Source: Bacillus hominis (lineage in GTDB: Bacteria > Bacillota > Bacilli > Bacillales > Bacillaceae_G). Taken from it: 64,000 nucleotides of DNA. The stretch lies in the NCBI RefSeq assembly GCF_018332515.1, contig NZ_BOQD01000007.1, positions 40,772 to 104,771 of the forward strand, in the 5' to 3' direction. The notes beneath the pieces were generated by a model. The model worked only from the letters and a program-made list of their open reading frames with translations, had not been told where the DNA came from and searched no databases. The position numbers and the translations under genes are program-made. Positions 28,263-38,369 of the stretch are shown one piece after another. Each line of letters opens with the position of its first letter. The first letter of the stretch is position 1.

Positions 28263-29153
28263 ATGGTAATTCAATGGTTCCCAGGGCATATGGCAAAGGC
28301 TAGACGCCAAGTAACAGAAAAATTAAAGTTAATTGATGTTGTAATTGAGCTTGTAGATGCTCGATTACCTTTATCTTCTCGTAATCCAATGATTGATGAA
28401 ATTATTACGCATAAACCAAGGCTTGTTGTTTTAAATAAAGCGGATATGGCGGATGATCGTCTTACAAAGCAGTGGATCGCATATTTTGATGAAAGAGGTC
28501 AAAAGGCAATTTCAATTAATGCGCAAGCTGGACAAGGTATGAAAGAAATTGCAGCAGCTTGTAAAGTTCTTGTCAAAGAAAAATTCGATAAAATGGTTGC
28601 TAAAGGCATTAGACCAAGAGCAATTCGTGCTTTAATTGTAGGTATTCCAAACGTTGGTAAATCTACACTGATTAATAAATTAGCGAAGAAGAATATAGCA
28701 AAAACAGGAGATCGTCCTGGTGTGACAACAGCCCAGCAGTGGATTAAAGTTGGGAAAGAAATGGAATTATTAGATACACCAGGTATTTTGTGGCCTAAAT
28801 TTGAAGATCAATTAGTTGGTCTTCGTTTAGCGACGACGGGTGCAATTAAAGATTCTATATTAAATCTACAGGATGTAGCTATTTATGCGTTACGTTTTAT
28901 GGAAGAACATTATCCAGAACGTTTAAAAGAGCGATATAATTTAAATGACATTCCAGAAGAAATTGTGGAGTTATTTGATGCAATTGGAAAAAATAGAGGT
29001 TGCTTAATGGGCGGCGGAATGATTGATTATGATAAAACATCTGAGCTTATACTTCGTGAGCTTCGTGGTGGAAGATTTGGAAAAATGACGTTTGAAACAC
29101 CAGAAGAGTTCGCAGAGCAGGTAGAAGATGTAGAAAAAGTAGAAGAAGTATAA
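28263..29153 (+). CDS. rbgA: 50S ribosome assembly GTPase RbgA (YlqF)
   Basis: RbgA drives a late step of 50S assembly. The 296-residue protein is a circularly permuted GTPase: NKAD (G4) at 58-61 comes before the P-loop GIPNVGKST (127-135) and DTPG. A C-terminal helical domain that contacts rRNA follows. The N-terminus [15 protein letters not shown] is diagnostic. ATG 28263 is taken with AAGGTGG upstream; an earlier in-frame ATG lies inside the signal peptidase gene. With RsgA this is the second ribosome assembly GTPase in the window. Confidence 0.97.
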   Translation: MVIQWFPGHMAKARRQVTEKLKLIDVVIELVDARLPLSSRNPMIDEIITHKPRLVVLNKADMADDRLTKQWIAYFDERGQKAISINAQAGQGMKEIAAACKVLVKEKFDKMVAKGIRPRAIRALIVGIPNVGKSTLINKLAKKNIAKTGDRPGVTTAQQWIKVGKEMELLDTPGILWPKFEDQLVGLRLATTGAIKDSILNLQDVAIYALRFMEEHYPERLKERYNLNDIPEEIVELFDAIGKNRGCLMGGGMIDYDKTSELILRELRGGRFGKMTFETPEEFAEQVEDVEKVEEV

Positions 29154-29180
29154 GACGTGCGTTTGTACGTCTTTTCTTTT
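29152..29180 (+). terminator. rbgA terminator
   Basis: AAGACGT (29152-29158) pairs with ACGTCTT (29167-29173), followed by a T-rich tract. The 5' arm overlaps the last bases of the rbgA stop codon. Confidence 0.75.
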
Positions 29181-29208
29181 TGGTTACGTTTAAAAGGAGT
29201 GTAGATGG

Positions 29209-29982
29209 ATGCAAAAAATGACTATTCAAGAAGCGGAATGTTTTCTACAAGAAATTATGAGTGAAGAAGACGAGCGTTTTCAAATGTTAGTGAAAGATGA
29301 GCGAAAAGGTGTTCAAAAACTAATTTTGAAGTGGTATAAACAAAAAGAGTTAGCGCAAAAAGAAAGAGAAAAATTTCTAGAAATGTCAAAGTACGAAAAT
29401 GAGTTACGTAAAAAAGGCCTCACATACATTGCTGGCATTGATGAAGTGGGCCGTGGGCCGTTAGCAGGACCGGTTGTGACGGCGGCTGTCGTCCTTCCAG
29501 AAGATTTTTATATTCCAGGATTAAATGACTCGAAAAAATTAAGTGAAGCGAAACGTGAGCGTTTTTATGATGAAATTAAAGAGCATGCAATTGCGATTGG
29601 AGTGGGAATTGTATCACCACAAGTTATTGATGAAATAAATATTTATCAAGCGACGAAGCAAGCGATGTTGGATGCCGTTGCTAATTTATCATGTACACCA
29701 CAATATTTATTAATCGATGCGATGAAGCTTCCCACATCAATTCCGCAAACATCAATCATTAAAGGTGATGCGAAAAGTGTCTCGATTTCAGCTGCATCTA
29801 TTATTGCGAAAGTCACGAGAGATCGTATGATGAAAGAGTTAGGAGGAAAGTATCCTGCATATGGATTTGAACAACATATGGGATATGGGACGAAACAGCA
29901 TTTAGAAGCGATTGAAGTACATGGAGTATTAGAGGAACATCGAAAATCATTCGCGCCAATTAAAGATATGATTCAAAAATAA
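29209..29982 (+). CDS. rnhB: Ribonuclease HII
   Basis: RNase HII removes ribonucleotides misincorporated in DNA and RNA primers. The 257-residue protein has an N-terminal extension (about 1-70) typical of Bacillus RnhB, then the catalytic core: Asp78 and Glu79 in [14 protein letters not shown], and Asp170 in [12 protein letters not shown] 29209 follows AAAAGGAG by nine bases. It is flanked by terminators on both sides and is probably a single-gene unit. Confidence 0.97.
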   Translation: MQKMTIQEAECFLQEIMSEEDERFQMLVKDERKGVQKLILKWYKQKELAQKEREKFLEMSKYENELRKKGLTYIAGIDEVGRGPLAGPVVTAAVVLPEDFYIPGLNDSKKLSEAKRERFYDEIKEHAIAIGVGIVSPQVIDEINIYQATKQAMLDAVANLSCTPQYLLIDAMKLPTSIPQTSIIKGDAKSVSISAASIIAKVTRDRMMKELGGKYPAYGFEQHMGYGTKQHLEAIEVHGVLEEHRKSFAPIKDMIQK

Positions 29983-30010
29983 GCTGTATATTCACAGCTT
30001 ATTTTTTATT
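29977..30010 (+). terminator. rnhB terminator
   Basis: AAATAAGCTGT (29977-29987) pairs with ACAGCTTATTT (29994-30004), followed by Ts. The 5' arm includes the final lysine codon and the stop. Confidence 0.85.
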
Positions 30011-30073
30011 TTGGTATATAAACATTATTATTTTCGAAAAAGAATAAAGCGATTTCAGTTTTCTGACACTTTA

Positions 30074-30103
30074 TTGTAGACAGCGTGCCAATCATCTTAT
30101 ACA
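30074..30103 (+). promoter_or_regulatory. Possible sucCD promoter
   Basis: TTGTAG (30074-30079) and TATACA (30098-30103) are 18 bases apart, about 75 bases before sucC. A small palindrome, AATGTTT/AAACATT (30114-30130), lies just downstream. Confidence 0.4.
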
Positions 30104-30175
30104 ATGGCAATGTAATGTTTTTTAAACATTAAAAAACTTTTTGAGTAAAACAGGAAAACAGGGGAGGATGGGACC

Positions 30176-31336
30176 ATGAATATCCATGAGTACCAAGGTA
30201 AGGCAGTCCTTAGAAGCTATGGGGTTAGCGTTCCGAACGGGAAGGTTGCATTTACAGTAGAAGAAGCTGTAGAAGCAGCGAAAGAGTTAGGAACGGACGT
30301 ATGTGTAGTTAAAGCGCAAATTCACGCTGGTGGACGCGGCAAAGCTGGCGGTGTAAAAGTTGCGAAAAATTTAGAAGAAGTTCGTACATATGCAGAAAGC
30401 ATTTTAGGAACTACACTTGTGACGCATCAAACAGGTCCTGAAGGTAAGGAAGTAAAACGCTTACTTATCGAAGAAGGTTGCGATATTAAAAAAGAATATT
30501 ATGTAGGTCTTGTATTAGATCGTGCAACTTCTCAAGTTGTTTTAATGGCATCTGAAGAAGGTGGAACAGAAATTGAAGAAGTGGCAGAAAAAACGCCTGA
30601 AAAAATCTTTAAAGAATATATTGATCCAGCAGTAGGTTTACAAGGTTTCCAAGCGCGTCGAATCGCATTTAACATCAATATTCCAAAAGAACTTGTAGGA
30701 CAAGCTGTGAAGTTTATGATGGGCTTATACAGTGCGTTTATCGAAAAAGATTGCTCTATCGCTGAGATTAATCCACTTGTTACAACAGGTGACGGTAAAG
30801 TTATGGCGTTAGATGCAAAATTAAACTTTGATTCTAATGCGTTATATCGCAATAAAGATATTTTAGAACTTCGTGATCTTGAAGAAGAAGATTCAAAAGA
30901 AATTGAAGCTTCTAAATATGACTTAAACTACATTCCTTTAGATGGAAATATCGGTTGTATGGTTAATGGTGCAGGTTTAGCAATGGCTACAATGGATATC
31001 ATTAAACATTACCATGGTGACCCAGCTAACTTCTTAGATGTTGGTGGCGGCGCAACAGCTGAAAAAGTTACAGAAGCATTCAAAATTATCCTTTCTGATA
31101 AAAATGTAAAAGGTATCTTCGTTAACATTTTTGGTGGCATTATGAAGTGTGATGTTATCGCAGAAGGTGTTATTGAAGCAACGAAGCAGGTAGGTCTTGA
31201 GTTGCCTTTAGTTGTACGTCTTGAAGGTACAAACGTAGAGTTAGGAAAGAAAATTTTAAATGAGTCTGGTTTAAATATTGTTGCAGCAGAATCTATGGCA
31301 GACGGTGCACAAAAAATTGTTTCACTAGTGGGCTAA
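30176..31336 (+). CDS. sucC: Succinyl-CoA ligase (ADP-forming), beta subunit
   Basis: SucC carries the nucleotide-binding half of the TCA-cycle enzyme that makes ATP from succinyl-CoA. The 386-residue protein starts [17 protein letters not shown] and has an ATP-grasp domain ([16 protein letters not shown]) and the C-terminal CoA-ligase domain with the [11 protein letters not shown] segment. A strong GGGGAGGATGGG precedes the ATG. It is coupled to sucD, 19 bases downstream. Confidence 0.98.
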   Translation: MNIHEYQGKAVLRSYGVSVPNGKVAFTVEEAVEAAKELGTDVCVVKAQIHAGGRGKAGGVKVAKNLEEVRTYAESILGTTLVTHQTGPEGKEVKRLLIEEGCDIKKEYYVGLVLDRATSQVVLMASEEGGTEIEEVAEKTPEKIFKEYIDPAVGLQGFQARRIAFNINIPKELVGQAVKFMMGLYSAFIEKDCSIAEINPLVTTGDGKVMALDAKLNFDSNALYRNKDILELRDLEEEDSKEIEASKYDLNYIPLDGNIGCMVNGAGLAMATMDIIKHYHGDPANFLDVGGGATAEKVTEAFKIILSDKNVKGIFVNIFGGIMKCDVIAEGVIEATKQVGLELPLVVRLEGTNVELGKKILNESGLNIVAAESMADGAQKIVSLVG

Positions 31337-31355
31337 TAGAAAGCGGGGGAGAAAA

Positions 31356-32258
31356 ATGAGCGTATTAGTTAATAAAGATACAAAAGTTATTGTTCAAGGT
31401 ATTACAGGTTCTCAAGGATTATTCCATACAAAGCAAATGATTGAATACGGTACGAAAATTGTCGGTGGTGTAACACCAGGTAAAGGTGGCACTGATATTG
31501 AAGGTGTACCAGTATTTGATACAGTAGAAGATGCTGTGAAAGCAACAGGCGCAAACGCTTCAGTTGTATACGTTCCACCCGCTTTTGCGGCTGATGCAAT
31601 TATGGAAGCTGTTGATGCAAAGATTGATTTAGTAGTATGTATTACTGAAGGAATCCCTGTATTAGATATGGTAAACGTTAAGAGATATATGGCGGGTAAA
31701 CATACACGTTTACTTGGACCAAACTGCCCTGGTGTTATTACACCTGACGAATGTAAAATTGGTATTATGCCAGGATATATTCACAAAAAAGGTCACGTTG
31801 GTATCGTATCTCGCTCCGGTACATTAACGTATGAAGCTGTACATCAGTTAACACAAGAAGGTATTGGCCAATCTACTGCTGTAGGTATTGGTGGGGATCC
31901 TGTTAACGGTACAGACTTTATTGATGCGTTAAAAGCATTTAATGAAGATGAAGAAACGCATGCTGTAATTATGATTGGTGAAATCGGCGGTACGGCAGAA
32001 GAAGAGGCAGCTGAGTGGGTACAAGCTAATATGACAAAACCGGTTGTAGGCTTCATTGGTGGTCAAACAGCGCCAGAAGGAAAACGTATGGGCCATGCTG
32101 GGGCAATCATTTCTGGCGGCAAAGGAACTGCTGCTGAAAAGATTAAAACAATGGAAGCTTGTGGTATTAAAGTAGCAGAAACACCAGCTGTTATGGGTGA
32201 AACATTAATCTCTGTTTTAAAAGAAAAGGGATTATTTGAGACTTGTAAAAACTACTAA
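31356..32258 (+). CDS. sucD: Succinyl-CoA ligase (ADP-forming), alpha subunit
   Basis: SucD binds CoA and carries the phosphohistidine intermediate. The 300-residue protein has an N-terminal Rossmann CoA-binding domain ([18 protein letters not shown]) and the active-site His247 in [14 protein letters not shown]. With sucC it forms a two-gene TCA-cycle operon ended by a strong terminator. The pair sits among replication and translation genes, as in B. subtilis. Confidence 0.98.
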   Translation: MSVLVNKDTKVIVQGITGSQGLFHTKQMIEYGTKIVGGVTPGKGGTDIEGVPVFDTVEDAVKATGANASVVYVPPAFAADAIMEAVDAKIDLVVCITEGIPVLDMVNVKRYMAGKHTRLLGPNCPGVITPDECKIGIMPGYIHKKGHVGIVSRSGTLTYEAVHQLTQEGIGQSTAVGIGGDPVNGTDFIDALKAFNEDEETHAVIMIGEIGGTAEEEAAEWVQANMTKPVVGFIGGQTAPEGKRMGHAGAIISGGKGTAAEKIKTMEACGIKVAETPAVMGETLISVLKEKGLFETCKNY

Positions 32259-32265
32259 TCTTTTG

Positions 32266-32297
32266 AAAGGCACCTCCTTATTCGAGGTGCCTTTTTA
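32266..32297 (+). terminator. sucCD terminator
   Basis: AAAGGCACCTC (32266-32276) pairs with GAGGTGCCTTT (32284-32294), followed by Ts. Confidence 0.9.
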
Positions 32298-32345
32298 CAC
32301 TTTTTTCTGTTTACATAATAAAAATTATGGGTAAGGAGAATTAAG

Positions 32346-33215
32346 ATGAAAAGAGAACGATTATTGCATCTTCATTACATATTGGCAGATCATTGGAAGG
32401 CGATGGAGAGGCTACTATATGTTGATCCAGAACTGAAGGGAATATACACTTATAGTCCGAATCAGTTTGAATATTACACTGGAATATCCTCGAAAAAATC
32501 TTTAGAACTAGTGAATTTTCTTCAAATTTCAAACCTCCAACAATATGTATCCGAGTTAGAAAAAAAGAGAATATTTTATATAACAATATGGGATAAGGAC
32601 TATCCACAATTACTGCGAGAAATACAAGATCCCCCTTTTGTTTTATACGGAAAAGGAGAAAGAGGTTTTCTAAATAAAGTAAATAAATTAGCAATTGTTG
32701 GAACGAGAGAGCCGTCTTTATATGGAAAGGAGAGTATGAGGTTTATCTTACACCCTTTACTTGAAAAAGAATGGCTTATTGTTAGTGGATTTGCAAGAGG
32801 GATAGATACAATTGCTCACGAGGTTACAGTAAGGCAGCATTGCCCGACTATCGCAATATTAGGACACGGATTATCTTACATGTATCCAAAGGAGAATAGA
32901 GGTTTATATGACATGTGGAAAGACTATATATTGTTATTGACAGAGTATCCGCCGCATTATGCGCCGAAAAAATGGTATTTTCCAAAAAGAAATCGAATTA
33001 TTAGCGGTATAAGTAAAGGTGTTTTAGTTGTAGAAGCAAAAGCGAGAAGTGGATCCCTTATTACCGCAGAGCTTGCGTTAGAACAAAATAGAGAGGTGTT
33101 TGCACTTCCTGGTCCTATATTTATAGAGAGTGCAGCGGGAACGAATCATCTAATTCAACAAGGCGCAAAGCTAGTAAGAAATGCAAAGGATATCCTTGAA
33201 GAAATTTTAAATTAA
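32346..33215 (+). CDS. dprA: DNA processing protein DprA
   Basis: DprA protects incoming single-stranded DNA and loads RecA during natural transformation. The 289-residue protein has an N-terminal helical region and the Rossmann-like DprA domain: VGTREPS (118-124), SGFARGID (147-154), FPKRNRIISG (212-221) and ARSGSLITA (233-241), all DNA-contacting family motifs. It lacks the winged-helix domain found at the C-terminus of some relatives. No other competence gene is in the window. GGAG precedes the ATG. Confidence 0.96.
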   Translation: MKRERLLHLHYILADHWKAMERLLYVDPELKGIYTYSPNQFEYYTGISSKKSLELVNFLQISNLQQYVSELEKKRIFYITIWDKDYPQLLREIQDPPFVLYGKGERGFLNKVNKLAIVGTREPSLYGKESMRFILHPLLEKEWLIVSGFARGIDTIAHEVTVRQHCPTIAILGHGLSYMYPKENRGLYDMWKDYILLLTEYPPHYAPKKWYFPKRNRIISGISKGVLVVEAKARSGSLITAELALEQNREVFALPGPIFIESAAGTNHLIQQGAKLVRNAKDILEEILN

Positions 33216-33247
33216 CCTTATATTTTTATGTTTTTATTAAACAATTA

Positions 33248-33277
33248 TTGACAAATGGTAGATTGTCGCTGTATGGT
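33248..33277 (+). promoter_or_regulatory. Probable SigA promoter of topA
   Basis: TTGACA (33248-33253) and TATGGT (33272-33277) are 18 bases apart, about 85 bases before topA. Confidence 0.5.
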
Positions 33278-33359
33278 ATATTCATTCTTGATTGACAAAA
33301 ACAAGAGAAATCAATAAGATTGATGAAGACTTGAATCCACCTCTTAAGGAGGCACTAGC

Positions 33360-35438
33360 ATGTCAGATTACCTCGTAATCGTGGAGTCGCCTTCTAAGGC
33401 GAAGACCATTGAAAAATATTTAGGGAAAAAATACAAAGTCGTCGCGTCCATGGGACATGTCCGCGATTTACCTAAAAGCCAAATGGGGATAGAAGTAAAG
33501 AATAACTTCACCCCGAAGTATATTACCATTCGTGGTAAGGGTCCCGTTTTAAAAGATTTAAAATCAGCGGCAAAAAAAGCAAAGAAAGTCTATCTCGCGG
33601 CCGATCCGGATCGTGAAGGAGAAGCGATTGCTTGGCATTTAGCAAATACGTTAAATGTGGACGTTGAATCAGATTGCCGAGTTGTATTTAATGAGATTAC
33701 AAAAGATGCAATAAAAGAATCATTTAAATACCCTCGTGCAATTAATATGGATTTAGTAGATGCACAACAGGCAAGGCGTATACTCGATCGTCTTGTTGGC
33801 TACAATATTAGTCCTTTATTATGGAAGAAAGTAAAAAAAGGATTAAGTGCAGGACGCGTACAATCTGTAGCAGTTCGTTTAATCATCGAACGTGAAAGAG
33901 AAATTCAAAGCTTTGAACCTGAAGAATTCTGGACAATTAAAACAGAATTTGTGAAAGGGAAAGACACATTTGAAGCAAGCTTTTACGGTGTAGATGGTGA
34001 AAAAGTTCAATTAACGAACGAAGCACAAGTAAACGAAATAATCGAAAAGATGAAAGACAATGCGTTTTCGGTTGAAAATGTAACGCGAAAAGAGCGAAAG
34101 CGTAACCCTGCATTACCGTTTACAACATCTTCCTTACAACAAGAGGCAGCGCGTAAGTTAAATATGCGAGCAAAGAAAACAATGATGCTTGCACAGCAAC
34201 TGTATGAAGGGATAGATCTTGGAAAACAAGGGACTGTAGGTCTTATTACGTATATGAGAACCGATTCAACACGTATCTCAGAAACAGCTCAAACAGAGGC
34301 TCGTGATTACATTACTGAGGCGTTTGGTGCGGAATACATAGGAACAGAGAAGAAGAAAGAAACGAAAAAGTCGAAAGCACAAGATGCGCATGAGGCGATT
34401 CGTCCTACTTCGGTAATGAGAAAGCCAGAGGAACTAAAAAGTTTCTTAAGTCGTGATCAACTCCGTTTGTATAAACTGATTTGGGAGCGATTTGTTGCAA
34501 GTCAAATGGCATCTGCTATAATGGATACTGTTACAGCGAGACTCATTAATAACAATGTTCAGTTCCGTGCAAGTGGATCAGTTGTAAAGTTCCCAGGATT
34601 TATGAAAGTGTACGTAGAGTCGAAAGATGATGGTGCGGAAGAAAAGGATAAGATGTTGCCACCGTTAGAAGTAGGTGAAACTGTATTTTCAAAAGATATA
34701 GAACCGAAGCAACATTATACACAGCCTCCGCCACGTTATACAGAGGCTCGTCTAGTAAGGACACTTGAAGAGCTTGGAATTGGGAGACCGTCTACTTATG
34801 TACCGACACTTGAAACAATCCAAAAACGTGGATACGTTGCTTTAGATAATAAACGCTTCGTTCCGACTGAGCTTGGTGGAATAGTAATCGAACTTATTTT
34901 AGAGTTTTTCCCAGAGATTATTAACATTGAATTTACTGCCAATATGGAGCAAAGCCTTGATGAAGTAGAAGAAGGAAATGCGAATTGGGTGAAAATTGTT
35001 GATGATTTCTACGTAGAATTTGAACCGCGCTTAGAAAAAGCGGAAAAAGAAATGCGTGAAGTGGAAATTAAAGATGAACCAGCTGGGGAAGACTGTGAAT
35101 TATGTAGTCACCCGATGGTCTTTAAAATGGGTAAATATGGGAAGTTTATGGCTTGTTCAAATTTCCCAGAATGTCGTAATACAAAACCGATTGTAAAAGA
35201 AATCGGTGTTACTTGTCCGAAGTGTGATAAAGGACAAATTATTGAACGCCGTAGTAATAAAAAGAAACGTCTTTTCTACGGATGCGGTACGTATCCAGAA
35301 TGTGACTTTGTATCTTGGGATAAGCCGATTGGTCGTAAATGTCCGAAGTGTGAAGGTATGCTCGTAGAGAAAAAGTTGAAAAAAGGCGTGCAAGTACAAT
35401 GTATTTCGTGTGATTATGAAGAAGAACAACAAATGTGA
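33360..35438 (+). CDS. topA: DNA topoisomerase I
   Basis: TopA relaxes negative supercoils. The 692-residue protein begins with the Toprim domain ([24 protein letters not shown] at 82-88). The nucleophile is Tyr298 in [11 protein letters not shown]. The C-terminus carries three four-cysteine zinc ribbons beginning with CELC, CPKCDKG and CPKCEG. AAGGAGG lies just before the ATG. The stop codon is inside the stem of the following terminator. Confidence 0.98.
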   Translation: MSDYLVIVESPSKAKTIEKYLGKKYKVVASMGHVRDLPKSQMGIEVKNNFTPKYITIRGKGPVLKDLKSAAKKAKKVYLAADPDREGEAIAWHLANTLNVDVESDCRVVFNEITKDAIKESFKYPRAINMDLVDAQQARRILDRLVGYNISPLLWKKVKKGLSAGRVQSVAVRLIIEREREIQSFEPEEFWTIKTEFVKGKDTFEASFYGVDGEKVQLTNEAQVNEIIEKMKDNAFSVENVTRKERKRNPALPFTTSSLQQEAARKLNMRAKKTMMLAQQLYEGIDLGKQGTVGLITYMRTDSTRISETAQTEARDYITEAFGAEYIGTEKKKETKKSKAQDAHEAIRPTSVMRKPEELKSFLSRDQLRLYKLIWERFVASQMASAIMDTVTARLINNNVQFRASGSVVKFPGFMKVYVESKDDGAEEKDKMLPPLEVGETVFSKDIEPKQHYTQPPPRYTEARLVRTLEELGIGRPSTYVPTLETIQKRGYVALDNKRFVPTELGGIVIELILEFFPEIINIEFTANMEQSLDEVEEGNANWVKIVDDFYVEFEPRLEKAEKEMREVEIKDEPAGEDCELCSHPMVFKMGKYGKFMACSNFPECRNTKPIVKEIGVTCPKCDKGQIIERRSNKKKRLFYGCGTYPECDFVSWDKPIGRKCPKCEGMLVEKKLKKGVQVQCISCDYEEEQQM

Positions 35439-35460
35439 GCGTAACTGCTCACATTTTTTT
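35431..35460 (+). terminator. topA terminator overlapping the stop codon
   Basis: AAATGTGAGC (35431-35440) pairs perfectly with GCTCACATTT (35447-35456), then Ts. The topA TGA stop (35436-35438) is in the 5' arm, so a terminating ribosome would cover part of the stem. Confidence 0.85.
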
Positions 35461-35486
35461 CGGGAAGAAAAGGAAAGGTGATATAT

Positions 35487-36791
35487 ATGACAACACAAAT
35501 AGTAAACGTCATTGGCGCAGGTCTTGCAGGAAGCGAAGCAGCTTACCAAATTGCAAAACGTGGTGTCCAAGTAAAATTATATGAAATGAGACCAGTAAGG
35601 CAAACACCAGCTCATCATACAGATAAATTTGCTGAATTAGTATGTAGTAACTCACTACGCGCAAACACATTAACAAATGCTGTTGGTGTTATTAAAGAAG
35701 AAATGCGCCTAATGGATTCTGTCATTATTCGTGCAGCTGATGAGTGCTCTGTACCAGCAGGAGGTGCTTTAGCTGTAGACCGTCATGAATTCGCGGCGAA
35801 AGTGACTGAATATGTGAAAAATCATCCGAACGTAACTGTAATGAATGAGGAAATCACTGAAATTCCAGAGGGACCAACTGTTATTGCGACAGGTCCACTT
35901 ACGTCTCCAGATCTTTCTGCACAATTAAAAAAACTAACAGGTGAAGATTATTTTTATTTCTACGATGCTGCAGCGCCAATCGTTGAGAAGGACAGCATTG
36001 ACATGAATAAAGTATATTTAAAATCTCGTTATGATAAAGGTGAAGCGGCATATTTAAACTGTCCAATGACAGAAGAAGAGTTTGATCGCTTTTATGAGGC
36101 TTTAATTGCTGCTGAGACAGTGCCTTTAAAAGAATTTGAAAAAGAAATTTTCTTTGAAGGTTGTATGCCAGTAGAAGTTATGGCAAGTAGAGGAAGACAG
36201 ACGTTAGTATTTGGACCGATGAAGCCTGTTGGGTTAGAAGATCCGAAAACAGGGAAAACACCGTATGCGGTTGTTCAGTTACGTCAAGATGATGCAGCAG
36301 GAACATTATACAATATTGTAGGCTTCCAAACACATTTAAAGTGGGGGCCACAAAAAGAAGTGTTACAGCTAATTCCAGGACTAGAAAACGCAGAGATTGT
36401 ACGTTATGGTGTAATGCATCGTAATACGTTTATTAATTCGCCTAATTTACTTCGCCCAACATATCAATATAAACAACGTGATGATTTATTCTTCGCGGGT
36501 CAAATGACTGGAGTAGAGGGTTATGTTGAATCAGCAGCATCAGGATTATTAGCGGGTATTAACGCTGCTCGACTTGTACAAGGTGAAGAGCCAGTTGTAT
36601 TACCACCTGTAACTGCAATGGGAAGTATGGCAAATTATATTACTGCAACAAATGCGAAAAACTTCCAGCCAATGAATGCGAACTTCGGATTATTTGCACC
36701 GTTAGAGAAGAAAATTAAAAAGAAACAAGAGCGAAATGAAGCATATGCTACACGTGCTTTGGAAACAATTCAAAATTTTGTAAATATTTAA
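35487..36791 (+). CDS. trmFO: Folate-dependent tRNA (uracil-54-C5) methyltransferase TrmFO
   Basis: TrmFO makes ribothymidine at position 54 of tRNA using methylene-tetrahydrofolate and FAD. The 434-residue protein has the N-terminal FAD loop [19 protein letters not shown] and the conserved ELVCSNSLR and [13 protein letters not shown] segments. ATG 35487 lies seven bases after AAAGGTG; an in-frame GTG at 35478 overlaps that site. The protein was formerly called Gid. It is followed by a terminator and then xerC. Confidence 0.97.
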   Translation: MTTQIVNVIGAGLAGSEAAYQIAKRGVQVKLYEMRPVRQTPAHHTDKFAELVCSNSLRANTLTNAVGVIKEEMRLMDSVIIRAADECSVPAGGALAVDRHEFAAKVTEYVKNHPNVTVMNEEITEIPEGPTVIATGPLTSPDLSAQLKKLTGEDYFYFYDAAAPIVEKDSIDMNKVYLKSRYDKGEAAYLNCPMTEEEFDRFYEALIAAETVPLKEFEKEIFFEGCMPVEVMASRGRQTLVFGPMKPVGLEDPKTGKTPYAVVQLRQDDAAGTLYNIVGFQTHLKWGPQKEVLQLIPGLENAEIVRYGVMHRNTFINSPNLLRPTYQYKQRDDLFFAGQMTGVEGYVESAASGLLAGINAARLVQGEEPVVLPPVTAMGSMANYITATNAKNFQPMNANFGLFAPLEKKIKKKQERNEAYATRALETIQNFVNI

Positions 36792-36804
36792 TTAAATTTC
36801 TTGC

Positions 36805-36843
36805 AAAGGCTACTAAGTTGTGCTACGATTTAGTAGCCTTTAT
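36805..36843 (+). terminator. trmFO terminator
   Basis: AAAGGCTACTAA (36805-36816) pairs with TTAGTAGCCTTT (36830-36841), followed by a short T-rich stretch before the xerC ribosome binding site. Some readthrough into xerC is possible. Confidence 0.75.
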
Positions 36844-36856
36844 TGAGGTGAGTTAT

Positions 36857-37762
36857 ATGGATGTGAATGTGAAGAAATTGTTACAATTATTCGTTGGATA
36901 TTTACAAATTGAAAGAAATTATTCAAAATATACAATTGCAAGTTATCAAAATGATTTAGAACATTTTGTGCAATTTATGGAGCGAGAAGGCATATCCTCT
37001 TTTTTAGATGTTACATACGCGGATGTTCGTTTATACTTGACGACGTTGCACGATCAGCAGTTAGCCCGTAAATCTGTCGCAAGGAAAGTATCAAGCTTAC
37101 GAAGTTTATATCGTTTTTTGATGCGTGAAGGCTATCAAAAAGATAATCCGTTTGCACTTGCGTCACTCCCCAAGAAAGAATTGTCAATCCCAAAGTTTTT
37201 ATATGCTGAAGAGTTAGAAGAATTGTTCGAAGTTTCTGATATAGGGGCGCCATTAGGTCAAAGGAATCAAGCTTTATTAGAGTTGATGTATGCAACTGGG
37301 ATTCGTGTAAGCGAATGCGTTAATTTGGAACTTACCGATATTGACTTTGCAGTGGGAACAATTTTAGTGATGGGAAAAGGGAAAAAACAAAGATATATTC
37401 CGTTCGGAAGCTATGCACAAGATGCTTTAATTACTTATATAGAGAACGGGAGAAAACAGTTAGCTCAAAAGACTGAAGAACAATCTCATATGGTATTTTT
37501 AAATGCGAAAGGGAAGCCGTTAACAGATCAGGGTGTACGTTATGTTTTGAACGAACTCATTAAGAAAGCTTCACTTACAATGCGGATAAGTCCCCATATG
37601 TTAAGGCATACATTTGCTACACATATGTTGGATGAAGGAGCGGATTTACGTACTGTGCAGGAGCTATTAGGTCATGAGAATTTGTCGACGACACAAATTT
37701 ATACGCATGTCTCTAAAGAAAGATTGCGTTCTGTTTACATGAAGCATCACCCGCGAGCATAA
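36857..37762 (+). CDS. xerC: Tyrosine recombinase XerC (CodV)
   Basis: XerC with XerD resolves chromosome dimers at dif. The 301-residue protein has an N-terminal SAM-like core-binding domain (about 5-95) and the catalytic domain with Arg150, Lys174, His247, Arg250, His273 and the nucleophile Tyr282 all present. It is a housekeeping recombinase, not a mobile-element integrase: it heads the conserved xerC-hslV-hslU-codY operon. ATG 36857 follows GAGGTGA; the frame upstream of it runs through the trmFO terminator. Confidence 0.95.
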   Translation: MDVNVKKLLQLFVGYLQIERNYSKYTIASYQNDLEHFVQFMEREGISSFLDVTYADVRLYLTTLHDQQLARKSVARKVSSLRSLYRFLMREGYQKDNPFALASLPKKELSIPKFLYAEELEELFEVSDIGAPLGQRNQALLELMYATGIRVSECVNLELTDIDFAVGTILVMGKGKKQRYIPFGSYAQDALITYIENGRKQLAQKTEEQSHMVFLNAKGKPLTDQGVRYVLNELIKKASLTMRISPHMLRHTFATHMLDEGADLRTVQELLGHENLSTTQIYTHVSKERLRSVYMKHHPRA

Positions 37763-37804
37763 ATTGCTTTTAAAGCCATAAAAACATATAAAGGAGTTTT
37801 TTCT

Positions 37805-38347
37805 ATGGGAAATTTCCACGCTACAACGATATTTGCAGTTCATCATAACGGAGAATGTGCAATGGCTGGAGATGGTCAGGTAACGATGGGGAATGCTGTT
37901 GTAATGAAACATACAGCTCGCAAAGTTCGCAAACTTTTCCAAGGGAAAGTTTTAGCTGGTTTTGCAGGCTCAGTTGCTGATGCATTTACTCTTTTTGAAA
38001 TGTTTGAAGGAAAATTAGAAGAGTATAATGGCAACTTGCAGCGCGCTGCAGTTGAGATGGCGAAACAATGGCGTGGTGATAAAATGTTACGTCAGCTAGA
38101 AGCAATGCTCATTGTCATGGATAAAACAACGATGCTCCTAGTTTCAGGTACAGGAGAAGTAATTGAACCAGATGATGGTATTTTAGCGATTGGTTCTGGT
38201 GGGCATTATGCGCTTGCTGCTGGTCGTGCTTTAAAGCAACATGCAAGTGAACATTTAACAGCGAAACAAATTGCGAAGGCCAGTTTAGAAATTGCAGGCG
38301 ATATTTGTGTTTATACGAACCACAACATAATTGTTGAAGAATTGTAG
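37805..38347 (+). CDS. hslV: ATP-dependent protease, peptidase subunit HslV (ClpQ)
   Basis: HslV forms the proteolytic barrel of the HslUV protease. The 180-residue proteasome-beta-like protein starts [13 protein letters not shown]. subtilis ClpQ is described as using an N-terminal serine (MSSFHATTI); here residues 2-3 are Gly-Asn, so the nucleophile would have to be Thr7 after removal of six residues. Conserved [23 protein letters not shown] and IGSGG follow. AAAGGAG precedes the ATG, and hslU follows after 22 nt. Confidence 0.95.
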
Positions 38348-38369
38348 AATCGTAAGGGAGGCATTTTAT

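Noticed and set aside
30114-30130. CcpA catabolite-control site before sucC
   Set aside because: The palindrome lacks the central CG and flanking bases of the consensus.
36857-37762. Tyrosine recombinase as a sign of a mobile element
   Set aside because: It is XerC in its usual operon with hslVU and codY; no attachment site, cargo or composition shift is present.
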